From positions 310,001 through 374,000 of the forward strand of contig NZ_SLXD01000001.1 of assembly GCF_004340905.1 (NCBI RefSeq): DNA of 64,000 nt, given 5' to 3'. The notes under the pieces are model-generated. The model saw nothing but the letters and a program-made list of their open reading frames with translations. It did not search any database and had not been told where the DNA came from. The stretch is from Rubrivivax gelatinosus (GTDB taxonomy: Bacteria > Pseudomonadota > Gammaproteobacteria > Burkholderiales > Burkholderiaceae_C). Every line of letters starts with the position of its first letter. Position 1 is the stretch's first letter. Below, one piece after another: positions 1 to 10,688 of this stretch. The position numbers and the translations under genes are program-made.

Positions 1-733
1 TCGGCCAGCAGCGGTGTCAGCAGCGCGTAGGCCATGCTGACGCCCACCGGGTACAGCGCCAGCATCGCCAGCCAGCGGGCGCCCTGCGGGCGGCGCCACA
101 GGCCGACGACGCTGGCGCGCAGCCCGGCCCGCTCGGGCGGCACACGCGGCTGCGGCGGCTCGCGCAGCGCCAGCAGCTGCACCCAGCTGACGGCGGTGCC
201 GGCGGCCAGCAGCGCCATCGCGCCGGCCCAGCCGATGCGCTCGTAGAGCACCAGCACCGCGCCGGCCCCGAGCAGGTTGCCGAGCAGGCCGCCGGCGGCC
301 TGGATCGCGTTGCCCAGCGCGCGGTCGGACGGCGCGAGACGGCGGCAGGCGAGCGCGTCGGCGGCCAGGTCCTGCGTCGCCGACAGCGCGCCGACGACGA
401 CGCAGCCGGCCAGCACCCGGCTGAAGTCCTGCACCGGGTCCAGCGGCGCCATCGCCAGCAGCGCGAGCACCATGCCGGCCTGGGCCAGCAGCAGCCAGCC
501 GCGTTCATGGCCCCAGCGGCCGAAGGACAGGCGGTCGACCCAGGGCGCCCAGAGGAACTTCAGGACCCAGAACAGGCCCAGCAGGTAGATCGCGCCGAGC
601 TGCTCCAGCGGCATGCCGGCGCGGCGCAGGATGGCCACCAGCGCGACCATGAAGAAGCCCGGTGCCAGGTACTGTGTCGTGTACAGGCTCAGCAGCAGCG
701 CCCAGGGCGGGCGCGCGTGTTCGGCAGCGGTCA

Positions 734-734
<1 letters not shown>
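1..734 (-). CDS. MFS siderophore permease, RhtX/FptX-like (partial)
   Basis: The reading frame starts at the ATG at 734 and runs off the left edge, so only the N-terminal ~244 residues are present. The visible part has several hydrophobic helices and begins MTAAEHARPPWALLLSLYTT, followed by QYLAPGFF, which resembles the RhtX/FptX branch of the major facilitator family that brings ferric siderophores across the inner membrane. The start overlaps the stop of the TonB receptor (TGATG), so the two are translationally coupled. Together with the upstream methyltransferase this is an outer-plus-inner membrane siderophore uptake operon. The substrate cannot be told from the sequence. An AmpG-like muropeptide permease is the main alternative. 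Confidence 0.75.
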
Positions 735-2842
<2,108 letters not shown>

Positions 2843-2897
2843 GACGGACTCCTGAAACGATGAAGGGAGCGCGCGCGGCGGCGGCGCGCGGCGGCGC

Positions 2898-3707
2898 TCA
2901 GCCGGCGATGCGCACCTGCACGATCGTCGGCAGCAACCGGCCCAGCCAGGGCAGCGGCGCCACCACCGGCATCAGCGCGCCGGCAAAACCGCGCACGCGG
3001 CGATAGGGTTCCTCGCGCACCGAGGCCAGCCGCGGGCTCCAGCCGCGCAGCAGCGGCGCGATCTCGTCGCGGTTGATGCCCCAGGGCATGCGCGGCGCGC
3101 GGTAGTGCGGCGTCAGGTCCAGGCCCTGCATCGTCTTGCGCGAGAACCAGCGCGGGATGACGTCGAACATCAGCTCGCCGCCGGGGAAGGCGTCGACGAT
3201 GGCGCAGAACAGGCGGCGCACCTCGGCCTCGTCGAAGTACATGAACAGGCCCTGCGCCGAGACGAAAACACCGCGCGCGGCATCGACCTCGGCGATCCAG
3301 CGTGTGTCCAGCGCGCTCAGCGCGAGGTGGCGGCAGCGCGGCGACGGCGGCAGGAAACGCTCGCGCACCGCGATCGACTCGGGCAGATCGACGCACAGCC
3401 AGTTCACACGGCCGTCGTCGCAGCGCTGGAACTGCGTCTCCAGCCCGCAGCCGAGCTCGACCACGGTGCCGCCGGGGTGCGCCGCCAGCCAGGGGCGCAA
3501 CGCCTCGTCGAACATCAGCGAGCGCATCGCGTGCGAGCCGTCGGCGCGCCGGAAGTGGGCTTCGTAGTCGTAGGCGATGCTGCGGTACAGCCGCACGGCC
3601 TCGGGGTCGCGCAGCCAGCCGTCGGGGCGGAGGGCCTCGGTGGCGCGGTTGTGCAGCGTCCACAGCATGGTCTGCGGAACACCGGCGAGCTGGGCGGCCT
3701 CGGACAT
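2898..3707 (-). CDS. class I SAM-dependent methyltransferase, LCM-like
   Basis: 269 residues. A glycine-rich SAM-binding motif (VVELGCGLETQFQR, near residue 87) is followed by an acidic strand end (LCVDLPESIAVRERFLP), the arrangement seen in the leucine carboxyl methyltransferase-like O-methyltransferases (PF04072). It is the first gene of the iron-regulated operon, so it may modify an imported siderophore or a metabolite made during iron starvation; that role is inferred. The ATG at 3707 lies about 35 bp from the Fur-box-like site. Confidence 0.75.
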   Translation of the reverse strand: MSEAAQLAGVPQTMLWTLHNRATEALRPDGWLRDPEAVRLYRSIAYDYEAHFRRADGSHAMRSLMFDEALRPWLAAHPGGTVVELGCGLETQFQRCDDGRVNWLCVDLPESIAVRERFLPPSPRCRHLALSALDTRWIAEVDAARGVFVSAQGLFMYFDEAEVRRLFCAIVDAFPGGELMFDVIPRWFSRKTMQGLDLTPHYRAPRMPWGINRDEIAPLLRGWSPRLASVREEPYRRVRGFAGALMPVVAPLPWLGRLLPTIVQVRIAG

Positions 3708-3740
3708 GGTCGGGTGCGGTGATGGCGGTAAACTTCAGAT

Positions 3741-3762
3741 GATAGTGATTCGCATTTGCATC
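3741..3762. promoter_or_regulatory. Fur-box-like operator
   Basis: Positions 3741-3759 read GATAGTGATTCGCATTTGC and match 13 of 19 positions of the classical Fur consensus. The site sits in the divergent region between the siderophore uptake operon (leftward) and the AraC regulator (rightward), where a Fur site would be expected. It is AT-richer than its surroundings. Binding is inferred. Confidence 0.65.
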
Positions 3763-3809
3763 ACCACCCGAATCGCATCGTCTTCCGCCCGGATCGATGC
3801 CGCCGCACC

Positions 3810-4748
3810 ATGAGCCACGCCGCGTCTCCCCACCCCGTCGAGGTCGAGGCCTCGGACCTGCTCGAGCGCCACGAGCAGCTGGACTTCGGCCGCGGCGCCT
3901 GGTCACGGCTGTCGATCGTCGGGCTGCAGGAGGGCGTGGCGCTGCTGGGCTGGCAGGCCGGCTTCGATTCGCCCTGCGAGCTGCGGCTGCGCGACGACAG
4001 CGACGCGGTGCATTTCGGCTACGCGCTGCGCGGGCGCAGCCGCTGCCGCATCGAACACGGCCGGCGCCGCGAAGAGCACGACTTCCCCGCCGCACGCGGC
4101 CACCTGCACTACGGCCCCGACAGCCGCGGCCGCTTCCTGCAGCACGGCGAGTACTGCAGCGTCTCGGTGATGCTGCGGCCGGCGCTCTTGCGCGCCTGGG
4201 CCGGCGAAGACCGGGCACTGCAATGCGCGCTGGACGACGGCCACTGCCTGGCCCACGGCCTGCACGGGCGCGAGCTGCACGCCGTGGCGCAGTCGCTGCA
4301 CCAGGCGCTGTTGCCCGGCGCGCCGCCTCGCCATGCGCTGTGGCTGCAGGGCCAGGCGCTGGCCTTCGTCGGCCTGTGCCTGGAGGCGGGGCGCGACGGC
4401 GCGGCCGCAGGCCTGGGCGCCGATGAACGCCGCCGCCTGCTGCAGGCGCGCGACCGGCTGCTTTCCGACCTCGCGGCGCCGCCGCTGCTGGCCGACCTGG
4501 CCGCCACGCACGGCCTGAGCGTGCTGCGGCTGCAGCGCGGCTTTCGCTCGCTCTTCGGCTGCAGCGCCTACGCGCTGTTCCAGCGCGAACGCATGCACGA
4601 GGCGCGGCGGCGGCTGCTGGCCGGCGAGGCGCGTGTCACCGACGTCGCGCTGGAGCTGGGCTACACCAACCTCAGCCACTTCGCAGCCGCGTTCCGGCGC
4701 GAGTTCGGCCTGGCGCCGGCCATCGTGGCCGGCCGCCGCCGCGCCTGA
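3810..4748 (+). CDS. AraC-family regulator of siderophore uptake
   Basis: About 312 residues. The C-terminal third carries the two helix-turn-helix units of AraC/XylS proteins (LLADLAATHGLSVLRLQRGF, then VTDVALELGYTNLSHFAAAF). The N-terminal part has a cupin-like look and probably senses a ligand. I chose the ATG at 3810 over an in-frame TTG at 3756 because the TTG lies inside the Fur-box-like site. Divergent from a siderophore receptor operon, it resembles PchR-type activators that respond to the ferric siderophore. Convergent with the next gene, with no gap. Confidence 0.85.
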   Translation: MSHAASPHPVEVEASDLLERHEQLDFGRGAWSRLSIVGLQEGVALLGWQAGFDSPCELRLRDDSDAVHFGYALRGRSRCRIEHGRRREEHDFPAARGHLHYGPDSRGRFLQHGEYCSVSVMLRPALLRAWAGEDRALQCALDDGHCLAHGLHGRELHAVAQSLHQALLPGAPPRHALWLQGQALAFVGLCLEAGRDGAAAGLGADERRRLLQARDRLLSDLAAPPLLADLAATHGLSVLRLQRGFRSLFGCSAYALFQRERMHEARRRLLAGEARVTDVALELGYTNLSHFAAAFRREFGLAPAIVAGRRRA

Positions 4749-5240
4749 TCAGCGCCGGGGGCGCACCAGCCGCACGGCGTTGGGCAGGTTGCGGTCGTCG
4801 AGCACCTCGTCGCCGCTGCGGAAGTCCACGGCCCAGGCGTCGTAGTCGTTGCCCGGCTCGGTGTCGGCGCTCCAGAACCACAGCGGCGGTGTCGCCGGAA
4901 AGACGCGGCCGTCGATCGCCGGGTCCACGCAGTGGCCGTCGACCAGCGTGCGCAGCTCGGCGCGGGTCGGCAGCCGCCAGTCGTGGCGGCCCAACCAGCC
5001 GTCACGCACCAGTCGTGCGACCAGATCCTGGGCCTGCATCGCGCTCAGCCGGCGCGGGGCGCCGTCGGCGCAGTGCTCGCCCCTCTGGCCCCAGGGGCAG
5101 CGCTGCCACTGCAGCCCACGCGCCGGGTCGTCGACCAGGGCCGGCGAGGCGACGACGAAAGCCGGCGGCGGGCGCACGCCGTCGCGGCAGATCGGCGCCG
5201 TGCCGGCGGCTGCCGCCAGCAGCAGCGCGGCGGCGAGCAT
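4749..5240 (-). CDS. DUF1566 (Lcl C-terminal-like) secreted protein
   Basis: 163 residues. A signal peptide (MLAAALLLAAAAGTAP) is followed by a domain with the typical DUF1566 core: a TGLQW-like LQWQRC, then HDWRLPTRAELRTLVD and a late LWFWSADT and VRLVR. The family is found in surface or periplasmic bacterial proteins with no single known function. Its start overlaps the alkaline phosphatase stop (TGATG), so the pair is co-translated. The longer reading frame that continues upstream is a shadow of the phosphatase gene. Confidence 0.75.
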   Translation of the reverse strand: MLAAALLLAAAAGTAPICRDGVRPPPAFVVASPALVDDPARGLQWQRCPWGQRGEHCADGAPRRLSAMQAQDLVARLVRDGWLGRHDWRLPTRAELRTLVDGHCVDPAIDGRVFPATPPLWFWSADTEPGNDYDAWAVDFRSGDEVLDDRNLPNAVRLVRPRR

Positions 5241-6769
5241 CAGCGCTCCAGCGCCGCCTTCACGACGCGGAAGACGTCGGTGTTGTCGACGTAGCGGCCG
5301 TCGTCGTTGTGGCCGGTGACCTCGGCGAAACGCGGGTCGCGGCCACGCTGGTGGGCGGCGAAACGCTCCGCGCCGGCACCGCGCGCCCACAGCCGCACCA
5401 GTTCGTTGGTGTGGTTGTCGCTCCAGAAACGCGGTGCCGGGCGCACGCCGGCACCGCCGTTGGGCACGGCCTGGAAGGCGACGCGGTCGGACTGCGGCCC
5501 CAGCGGCAGGCCGTTGCCGTGATCGGTGGTGACGATCAGCAGGTTCTGCTCCCAGCCGCCGTGAGCGGCGATCCAGGCCTCGACGACGGCCAGCGCGGCG
5601 TTGAACTCGGTCTGCTCCTCGACCAGCCGGCCGGCCTGGTTGGCGTGCGCCGCCCAGTCGACGGCGCCGCCTTCGATCATCAGGAACAGGCCGTCGGGGT
5701 CGCGCTCCAGGTGGCGCAGCGCGGCGCCGGCCATCGTCGCCAGGTCGGGCACGCCGGCGATGCGGCGCACGCCGCTGGGCTGCGCCGGGTCCGCGCCCAG
5801 CACCTCGTCCTCGCGCGCCTGCTGCAGCGTCCAGCGCACCCGCGGGATGCCGAGCAGCGGGCCGTCGACGCGCCGCTGGCCGGCGGCCAGGCGTTCGAAC
5901 TCGGCGCGGTCCTCGACCAGCGTCCACGGCCGTTCGGCGCCCGCCGGGCGCAGCGTGCCGGCGCGCAGCTCGCGCCACTCGGCTTCGGCGAGCACGTCCC
6001 AGCGTTTGGCGCAGGCCGTGCGCGCGGCGCAATCGGCGGCCGACAGGCCGAGCACGCTGGCGCCGTTGCCGTCGTGCTCGGGGTGGCCGGCGCCCATGAT
6101 CAGGTCGAGGTTGCCGTCGCGCAGCATGTCGCGTGCGAGCTCGCTCATGCGGCTGCGGCTGGCGTTGCGCGCGCCGAAGGCCGCCGGCGTGGCGTGCGCC
6201 AGCGGCACCGAGGTGACGACGCCGGTGGCCTTGCCGGCACCACGCGCGATGCGCGTCGCGAAGTCCAGCGGCTGGCCGAAGTTGTCGACGTTGATCGCGT
6301 TGTTGTAGGTCTTGGTGCCGGAGGCCAGCGCGGTGCCGGCGGCGGCCGAGTCGGTGTACTGGCGCTTCAGGTACTGGTAGCCGGCGATCGCGGTGGCGTA
6401 GGCGTCGCCCGGCACCGGGGCCACCGGGCTGGGGTCCCAGGCGCGCGCCGGGTCGTAGCTCACCTGCGGCGTCGCGTCGTGCGTCGGCTTCGTCGAGGTG
6501 TTCAGCGGGAAGGTCGTGACGCCCCAGCGCTCGGTCAGCAGCTGGTACTCGGGCAGGTCGTTGGCGCGCGCGCCGGAGCGGAAGTGGGCCGCCATCTCCC
6601 AGGTGTTCCAGCTGGCGCCGTCGCTGATCATCACGATGACGTTCTTCGGCTGGGCCGGCGCGGGGGCGACCGGCGCGGCGGCGCAGGCGGACAGCAGCGC
6701 GGCAGCAGCCAGGGCGGCAAGCGCCGCACGGCGCGGCGGGACGGCGGACGAAGACGGACGACGGTTCAT
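5240..6769 (-). CDS. alkaline phosphatase (lipoprotein, PhoA-like fold)
   Basis: 509 residues. A lipobox (LLSAC, Cys29) predicts a membrane-anchored periplasmic enzyme. Motifs of the alkaline phosphatase superfamily are clear: VIVMISDG with metal-binding Asp50, TDSAAAGTALASG with nucleophile Ser141, GLFLMIEGGAVDWAAHANQ, and LLIVTTDHGNG. It should hydrolyse phosphate monoesters and needs zinc (usually with magnesium). It reads divergently from the zinc-uptake operon, and a perfect palindrome lies between the two, so its expression may be tied to zinc supply. Confidence 0.9.
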   Translation of the reverse strand: MNRRPSSSAVPPRRAALAALAAAALLSACAAAPVAPAPAQPKNVIVMISDGASWNTWEMAAHFRSGARANDLPEYQLLTERWGVTTFPLNTSTKPTHDATPQVSYDPARAWDPSPVAPVPGDAYATAIAGYQYLKRQYTDSAAAGTALASGTKTYNNAINVDNFGQPLDFATRIARGAGKATGVVTSVPLAHATPAAFGARNASRSRMSELARDMLRDGNLDLIMGAGHPEHDGNGASVLGLSAADCAARTACAKRWDVLAEAEWRELRAGTLRPAGAERPWTLVEDRAEFERLAAGQRRVDGPLLGIPRVRWTLQQAREDEVLGADPAQPSGVRRIAGVPDLATMAGAALRHLERDPDGLFLMIEGGAVDWAAHANQAGRLVEEQTEFNAALAVVEAWIAAHGGWEQNLLIVTTDHGNGLPLGPQSDRVAFQAVPNGGAGVRPAPRFWSDNHTNELVRLWARGAGAERFAAHQRGRDPRFAEVTGHNDDGRYVDNTDVFRVVKAALER

Positions 6770-6832
6770 CGGCGGACGGGTAGCGGTTCTGACGGAGCCG
6801 CGAGCCTAGCCGATGCCCGCAGCGCAGGCCAC

Positions 6833-6852
6833 GATATTGCGACAGCAATATC
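6833..6852. promoter_or_regulatory. perfect inverted repeat, probable Zur operator
   Basis: GATATTGCGACAGCAATATC: two perfect 8-bp arms around a 4-bp spacer, AT-rich in a GC-rich region. It lies 27 bp upstream of the zur start and 63 bp upstream of the phosphatase start. The arms resemble Fur/Zur-type operators (GATAT...ATATC), and Zur commonly controls its own zinc-uptake operon. Zur binding is inferred. Confidence 0.65.
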
Positions 6853-6879
6853 ATTAGAACCCGCTCACCCCTCCTGCCC

Positions 6880-7266
6880 ATGGAACGCAACACCCGCCAG
6901 CGCTCCGCGATCCGCGTCGCGATCGCCGAAGCCGCCCGCCCGCTGCTGCCGCAGGAGGTGCTGGAGCGCGCCCAGCGCACGGCACCCGGCCTGGGCATCG
7001 CCACCGTCTACCGCAACCTGAAGGCGCTGGTCGACGAAGGCCTGCTGCGCACCGTGACGCTGCCCGGCGAGGTGCCGCGCTACGAGGCCGCCGAACACCG
7101 CCACCACCACCATTTCCAGTGCACGCGCTGCCAGCGTGTCTTCGACGTGCATGCCTGCCCTGGCGACCTGTCGCACCTGGCGCCGCCGGGCTTCGCCGTC
7201 GAGGACCACGAGCTGACGCTGTACGGCCGCTGCCGCGACTGCGGCACGCCCGCGGCTGCCAACTGA
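6880..7266 (+). CDS. zur: Fur-family zinc uptake regulator
   Basis: 128 residues, typical of Fur/Zur. The winged-helix DNA-binding part includes the recognition region TVYRNLKALVDEGLL. The dimerisation and metal part shows HRHHHHFQCTRCQRVFDV and a second pair of cysteines in CRDCG, giving the four-cysteine structural zinc site. It is the first gene of a zur-znuCBA operon, which is why I call it Zur and not Fur or PerR. It probably represses the operon when zinc is plentiful, through the adjacent palindrome. Confidence 0.88.
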   Translation: MERNTRQRSAIRVAIAEAARPLLPQEVLERAQRTAPGLGIATVYRNLKALVDEGLLRTVTLPGEVPRYEAAEHRHHHHFQCTRCQRVFDVHACPGDLSHLAPPGFAVEDHELTLYGRCRDCGTPAAAN

Positions 7267-7285
7267 TGTCGGCCGGAGCAACACG

Positions 7286-7375
7286 ATGCTGATGGCAGGC
7301 GCTCTGGCCCGTCTCGCGGGCGCGGCACTGATCGTCGCGGCCCTCTGGGCCGCGGTCGCCTGGGCGATGTCATGA
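7286..7375 (+). CDS. 29-residue hydrophobic peptide upstream of znuC
   Basis: A short frame, ATG at 7286 to TGA at 7373-7375, encoding MLMAGALARL followed by a single hydrophobic stretch rich in Ala, Leu, Val and Trp. It could span the inner membrane once. Its stop overlaps the znuC start (ATGA), the same coupling used by the other genes of this operon, so it is either a real micro-protein or a leader that couples translation of znuC to upstream ribosomes. No family was recognised. Confidence 0.45.
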   Translation: MLMAGALARLAGAALIVAALWAAVAWAMS

Positions 7376-8187
7376 CCACGCGCCACACAACCGGAGCCCA
7401 TCTGCACGCGGTGGAACCGGCCACGAAGCCGGCCGCCGCACGCGCGGCCGCCGTGCGCCTGCACGACCTGACCGTGTCCTGGCGCGGCCACCCCGCGGTG
7501 CACCACCTGAGCGGCGCCTTCGAAGCCGGCTGCGCCACCGCCATCGTCGGCCCCAACGGCGCCGGCAAGAGCAGCCTGATGGCGGTGCTCGGCGGCACGC
7601 TGCGGCGCTACCAGGGCCGCGTCGAACGCGACCCGGCGCTGCGTGTGGCCTATCTGCCGCAGGCCGGCGAGATCGACCGTTCGTTCCCGGTGCGGGTGCA
7701 CGAGTTCGTCGCGATGGGGCTGTGGCAGCGCATCGGCTGTTTCGGCGCCGTCGACGAGGCGATGCGCGGGCAGGTGCACGCGGCGCTGCACGCGGTCGGG
7801 CTCGACGGTTTCGAGCAGCGCCCGATCGGCGAGCTCTCGATCGGCCAGATGCAGCGTGTGCTGTTCGCGCGCCTGGTGGTGCAGGACGCGGCGCTGATCC
7901 TGCTGGACGAACCCTTCAACGCGCTCGACGAACGCACCACAGCCGACCTGCTGGCGCTGCTCGAGCGCTGGAAGGCCGAAGGCCGCACGCTGATCGCGGT
8001 GCTGCACGACCTGCCGCAGGTGCGCGCGCACTTCGAGCGCACGCTGCTGCTGGCGCGCGAGCGCGTCGCCTGGGGGGCGACGGCCGAGGTGCTGTGCGAC
8101 GAACACCTGGGTGCCGCACGCCGCATGGCCGAGGCCTGGGACACGCACGCGCCGCGCTGCACCGTCGAGAAGGAGACGGCGCCGTGA
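7372..8187 (+). CDS. znuC: zinc/manganese ABC transporter ATPase
   Basis: 271 residues. Walker A GPNGAGKSS, signature LSIGQMQRV (usual LSGGQ with Ile for the first Gly), Walker B ALILLDEPF and the switch histidine in AVLHDL are all present. It powers import of divalent metal by the permease and binding protein encoded next. The zinc assignment rests on the upstream zur gene and the His-rich loop of the binding protein. It overlaps the next gene by four bases (GTGA). Confidence 0.9.
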   Translation: MTTRHTTGAHLHAVEPATKPAAARAAAVRLHDLTVSWRGHPAVHHLSGAFEAGCATAIVGPNGAGKSSLMAVLGGTLRRYQGRVERDPALRVAYLPQAGEIDRSFPVRVHEFVAMGLWQRIGCFGAVDEAMRGQVHAALHAVGLDGFEQRPIGELSIGQMQRVLFARLVVQDAALILLDEPFNALDERTTADLLALLERWKAEGRTLIAVLHDLPQVRAHFERTLLLARERVAWGATAEVLCDEHLGAARRMAEAWDTHAPRCTVEKETAP

Positions 8188-9050
8188 CCGAGCTGCTGCA
8201 ACCCTTCGTCGAGTTCGGCTTCATGCGCCGCGCGCTGGTCGCGACGCTCGCGCTGTCGCTGGGCGCGGCGCCCATCGGCTGCCTGCTGGTGCTGCGCCGC
8301 ATGAGCCTGGCCGGCGACGCGCTCGCCCACGCGGTGCTGCCCGGTGCGGCGGTGGCCTACCTGATCGCCGGGCTGTCGTTCCCGGCGATGAGCGCCGGCG
8401 GCTTCGTCGCCGCGCTGATCGTCGCGCTGGCCGCCGGCTTCGTCACGCGCAACACGCCGCAGCGCGAGGACGCGAGCTTCGCCGCCTTCTACCTGATCGC
8501 GCTGGCGCTGGGCGTGCTGCTGGTGTCCTGGCGTGGCAGCCAGGTCGACCTGATGCACCTGCTGTTCGGCAGCGTGCTCGCCGCCGACGACGCGGCGCTG
8601 CTGCAGACCGCCGGCGTCGCCAGCCTGACGCTGTTCGCGCTGGCGCTGGCCTGGCGGCCGCTGGTGCTGGAGAGCTGCGACCCCGGTTTCCTGCGCAGCG
8701 TCGGCGGCCCCGGCGCCACCGTGCACGCGCTGCTGCTGGTGCTGCTGGTGGCCAATCTCGTCAGCGCCTTCCAGGCCCTGGGCACGCTGATGGCCGTCGG
8801 CCTGATGATGCTGCCGGCCGCGGCGGCGCGTTTCTGGGCCGCGGGGCTGGCGGCGATGTGCACCGTGGCCGCCGCGATCGGCGCCGCCTCGGGTGCCCTC
8901 GGCCTGCTCTGGAGCTACCACGCCGAGCTGCCGTCGGGGCCCTGCATCGTGCTCGTCTGCGGCCTGGCCTATCTCGGCTCGGTGCTGTTCGGCCGCCGCG
9001 ACGGCGTGCTGGTGCGCCGCTTCCAGGCCGCCCACCACCTTCAACGCTGA
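8184..9050 (+). CDS. znuB: zinc ABC transporter permease
   Basis: 288 residues, starting at the GTG at 8184 that overlaps the znuC stop. The protein is almost entirely hydrophobic with 7-9 predicted membrane helices and matches the ABC-3 permease family: LVLRRMSLAGDALAHAVLPG near residue 35, and a conserved ALGTLMAVGLMMLPAAAARF near residue 200. It forms the membrane channel of the ZnuABC importer. The longer open frame upstream lies over znuC and is not coding. Confidence 0.9.
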   Translation: MTELLQPFVEFGFMRRALVATLALSLGAAPIGCLLVLRRMSLAGDALAHAVLPGAAVAYLIAGLSFPAMSAGGFVAALIVALAAGFVTRNTPQREDASFAAFYLIALALGVLLVSWRGSQVDLMHLLFGSVLAADDAALLQTAGVASLTLFALALAWRPLVLESCDPGFLRSVGGPGATVHALLLVLLVANLVSAFQALGTLMAVGLMMLPAAAARFWAAGLAAMCTVAAAIGAASGALGLLWSYHAELPSGPCIVLVCGLAYLGSVLFGRRDGVLVRRFQAAHHLQR

Positions 9051-9055
9051 GACCC

Positions 9056-9979
9056 ATGACCACCCTGCCCCGCCGTTCGCTGCTCGCCGCCGCGCTGGCC
9101 TGCGCCGCCGCGCCCGTCTTCGCGCAAGCGCCGCGCGGCGGGCGCATCGTCGCCAGCTTCTCGATCCTCGCCGACCTGGTGCACGAGGTCGCGCCGCCGG
9201 ACTTCGAGGTCGTCTCGCTGGTCGGCCCCGACGCCGACGCCCACGCCTGGGAGCCGCGCCCGGGCGACGTGCGCAAGCTCGCCGGCGCCGACCTCGTCGT
9301 CGTCAACGGCCTGGGGTTCGAAGGCTGGATGACGCGGCTGGTGAAGAACTCGGGCTACCGCGGCGAGATCGTCGTGGCCAGCGAGGGCATCACGCCGCGC
9401 CACGCGGAGCACGACGAACACGACCATGGTCATGGCCACGACCACGGCGACGCCGACCCGCACGCCTGGCAGGACCTGGCCCACGCCCGGCGCTACGTCG
9501 CGACGATCGCCGCCGCGCTGGCGCGGCGCTGGCCGCAGCGGCGCGCCGAGTTCGAGGCCCGTGCCGCGGCCTACGGCGAGCGCCTGGCGGTGCTGGACAC
9601 GCGGCTGCGCCGCCTGGTCGACACGGTGCCGCGCGAGCAGCGCCGCGTCATCACCTCGCACGACGCCTTCGGCTACCTCGGCGCGGCCTACGGCATCGAG
9701 TTCCTCGCGCCGCAGGGCTGGACGACGCACAGCGAGCCCTCGGCCGCAGCCGTCGGCCGGCTGGTGCGCCAGATCCGCCAGCAGCAGGTGCGCGCGGTCT
9801 TCGTGGAGAACATCAGCGACCCGCGGCTCGTCGAGCGCATCGCACGCGAGACCGGCGCGCGCATCGGCGGGCGGCTCTATTCGGACGCGCTGTCGGCGCC
9901 CGGCGGCACGGCAGCGAGTTTTCTCGCGCTCTACGAGTACAACGTGCGCACGCTGGTCGCCGGCATGAGCGGCGGCTGA
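9056..9979 (+). CDS. znuA: periplasmic zinc-binding protein
   Basis: 307 residues. A Tat- or Sec-like signal peptide (RRSLLAAALACAAAPVFAQA) precedes a cluster A-I solute-binding protein. Metal ligands are suggested by His in DAHAWEPRPGD, a His/Asp-rich loop HDEHDHGHGHDHGD near residues 120-140 that is typical of ZnuA, His in ITSHDAFGYL, and Asp in LYSDALS. It delivers Zn(II) to the permease. It begins 5 bp after znuB, completing the zur-znuCBA operon. Confidence 0.9.
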   Translation: MTTLPRRSLLAAALACAAAPVFAQAPRGGRIVASFSILADLVHEVAPPDFEVVSLVGPDADAHAWEPRPGDVRKLAGADLVVVNGLGFEGWMTRLVKNSGYRGEIVVASEGITPRHAEHDEHDHGHGHDHGDADPHAWQDLAHARRYVATIAAALARRWPQRRAEFEARAAAYGERLAVLDTRLRRLVDTVPREQRRVITSHDAFGYLGAAYGIEFLAPQGWTTHSEPSAAAVGRLVRQIRQQQVRAVFVENISDPRLVERIARETGARIGGRLYSDALSAPGGTAASFLALYEYNVRTLVAGMSGG

Positions 9980-9983
9980 GGCT

Positions 9984-10688
9984 TCAGCGAAGCGCGACGG
10001 CCAGCAGCGGCGCGACGAGCACGTTCAGCGCCCCGACCAGCACCATCACCAGCCCGGCCACCGCGCCCTCTTCGGCGCCGACCCGGTGCGCCTGGGCGAC
10101 ACCGGCGCCGTGCGCGCCCATGCCGAACAGCGCGCCGCGTGCCAGCGTCGAGCGCAGCGGCAGCCAGCGCATCAGCGCCTGGCCGATCGTCGCGCCGAGC
10201 ACGCCGGTGAAGACGACGAACACCGCCGCCAGGTCGGGCACGCCGCCGATGTCGCCGGCCACCGTCATCGCGAACGGCGTGCTGACCGAACGCGGCACCA
10301 GGCTCAGCCGCAGCTCGCCGCCGACCCCCAGCCAGGACGCCAGCCACCAGGCGGTGAGGATGGACACCGTGCTGCCGACGACCATGCCGACGGCCAGCGC
10401 CGCGGCATGGCGGCGCAGCAGCGCACGCTGCTCCCAGACCGGCACCGCGAAGGCCACCGTCGCCGGCCCCAGCAGCGCCAGCAGCCAGTGCGTGCCGCGC
10501 AGGTACTCGGCATAACTGCCGTGCAGCGCCAGCACGACGAGCAGCAGCACCGCCGGCGCCAGCAGCAGCGGCAGGGTCCAGGCGCGCGGATGGCGGCGGT
10601 GCAGCGCCTTGGCCGCGGCATAGGCGGCGATCGTCGGCGCCGACCACAGCAGCACCGCAGCGGCGGCCGACGCCGAGAACATCGCCAT
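9984..10688 (-). CDS. lrgB: LrgB-family membrane protein
   Basis: 234 residues from the ATG at 10688, which overlaps the LrgA-like stop. Multiple membrane helices and the family core LVPRSVSTPFAMTVAGDIGG identify it as LrgB/CidB. These proteins act with LrgA in holin-like control of murein hydrolases and in pyruvate or glycolate transport, depending on species. The divergent LysR gene probably regulates the pair. Confidence 0.85.
   Translation of the reverse strand: MAMFSASAAAAVLLWSAPTIAAYAAAKALHRRHPRAWTLPLLLAPAVLLLVVLALHGSYAEYLRGTHWLLALLGPATVAFAVPVWEQRALLRRHAAALAVGMVVGSTVSILTAWWLASWLGVGGELRLSLVPRSVSTPFAMTVAGDIGGVPDLAAVFVVFTGVLGATIGQALMRWLPLRSTLARGALFGMGAHGAGVAQAHRVGAEEGAVAGLVMVLVGALNVLVAPLLAVALR

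Noticed and set aside
3756..3809. An 18-residue N-terminal extension of the AraC regulator from a TTG start
   Set aside because: The TTG falls inside the Fur-box-like operator, and the ATG at 3810 gives a normal protein length.
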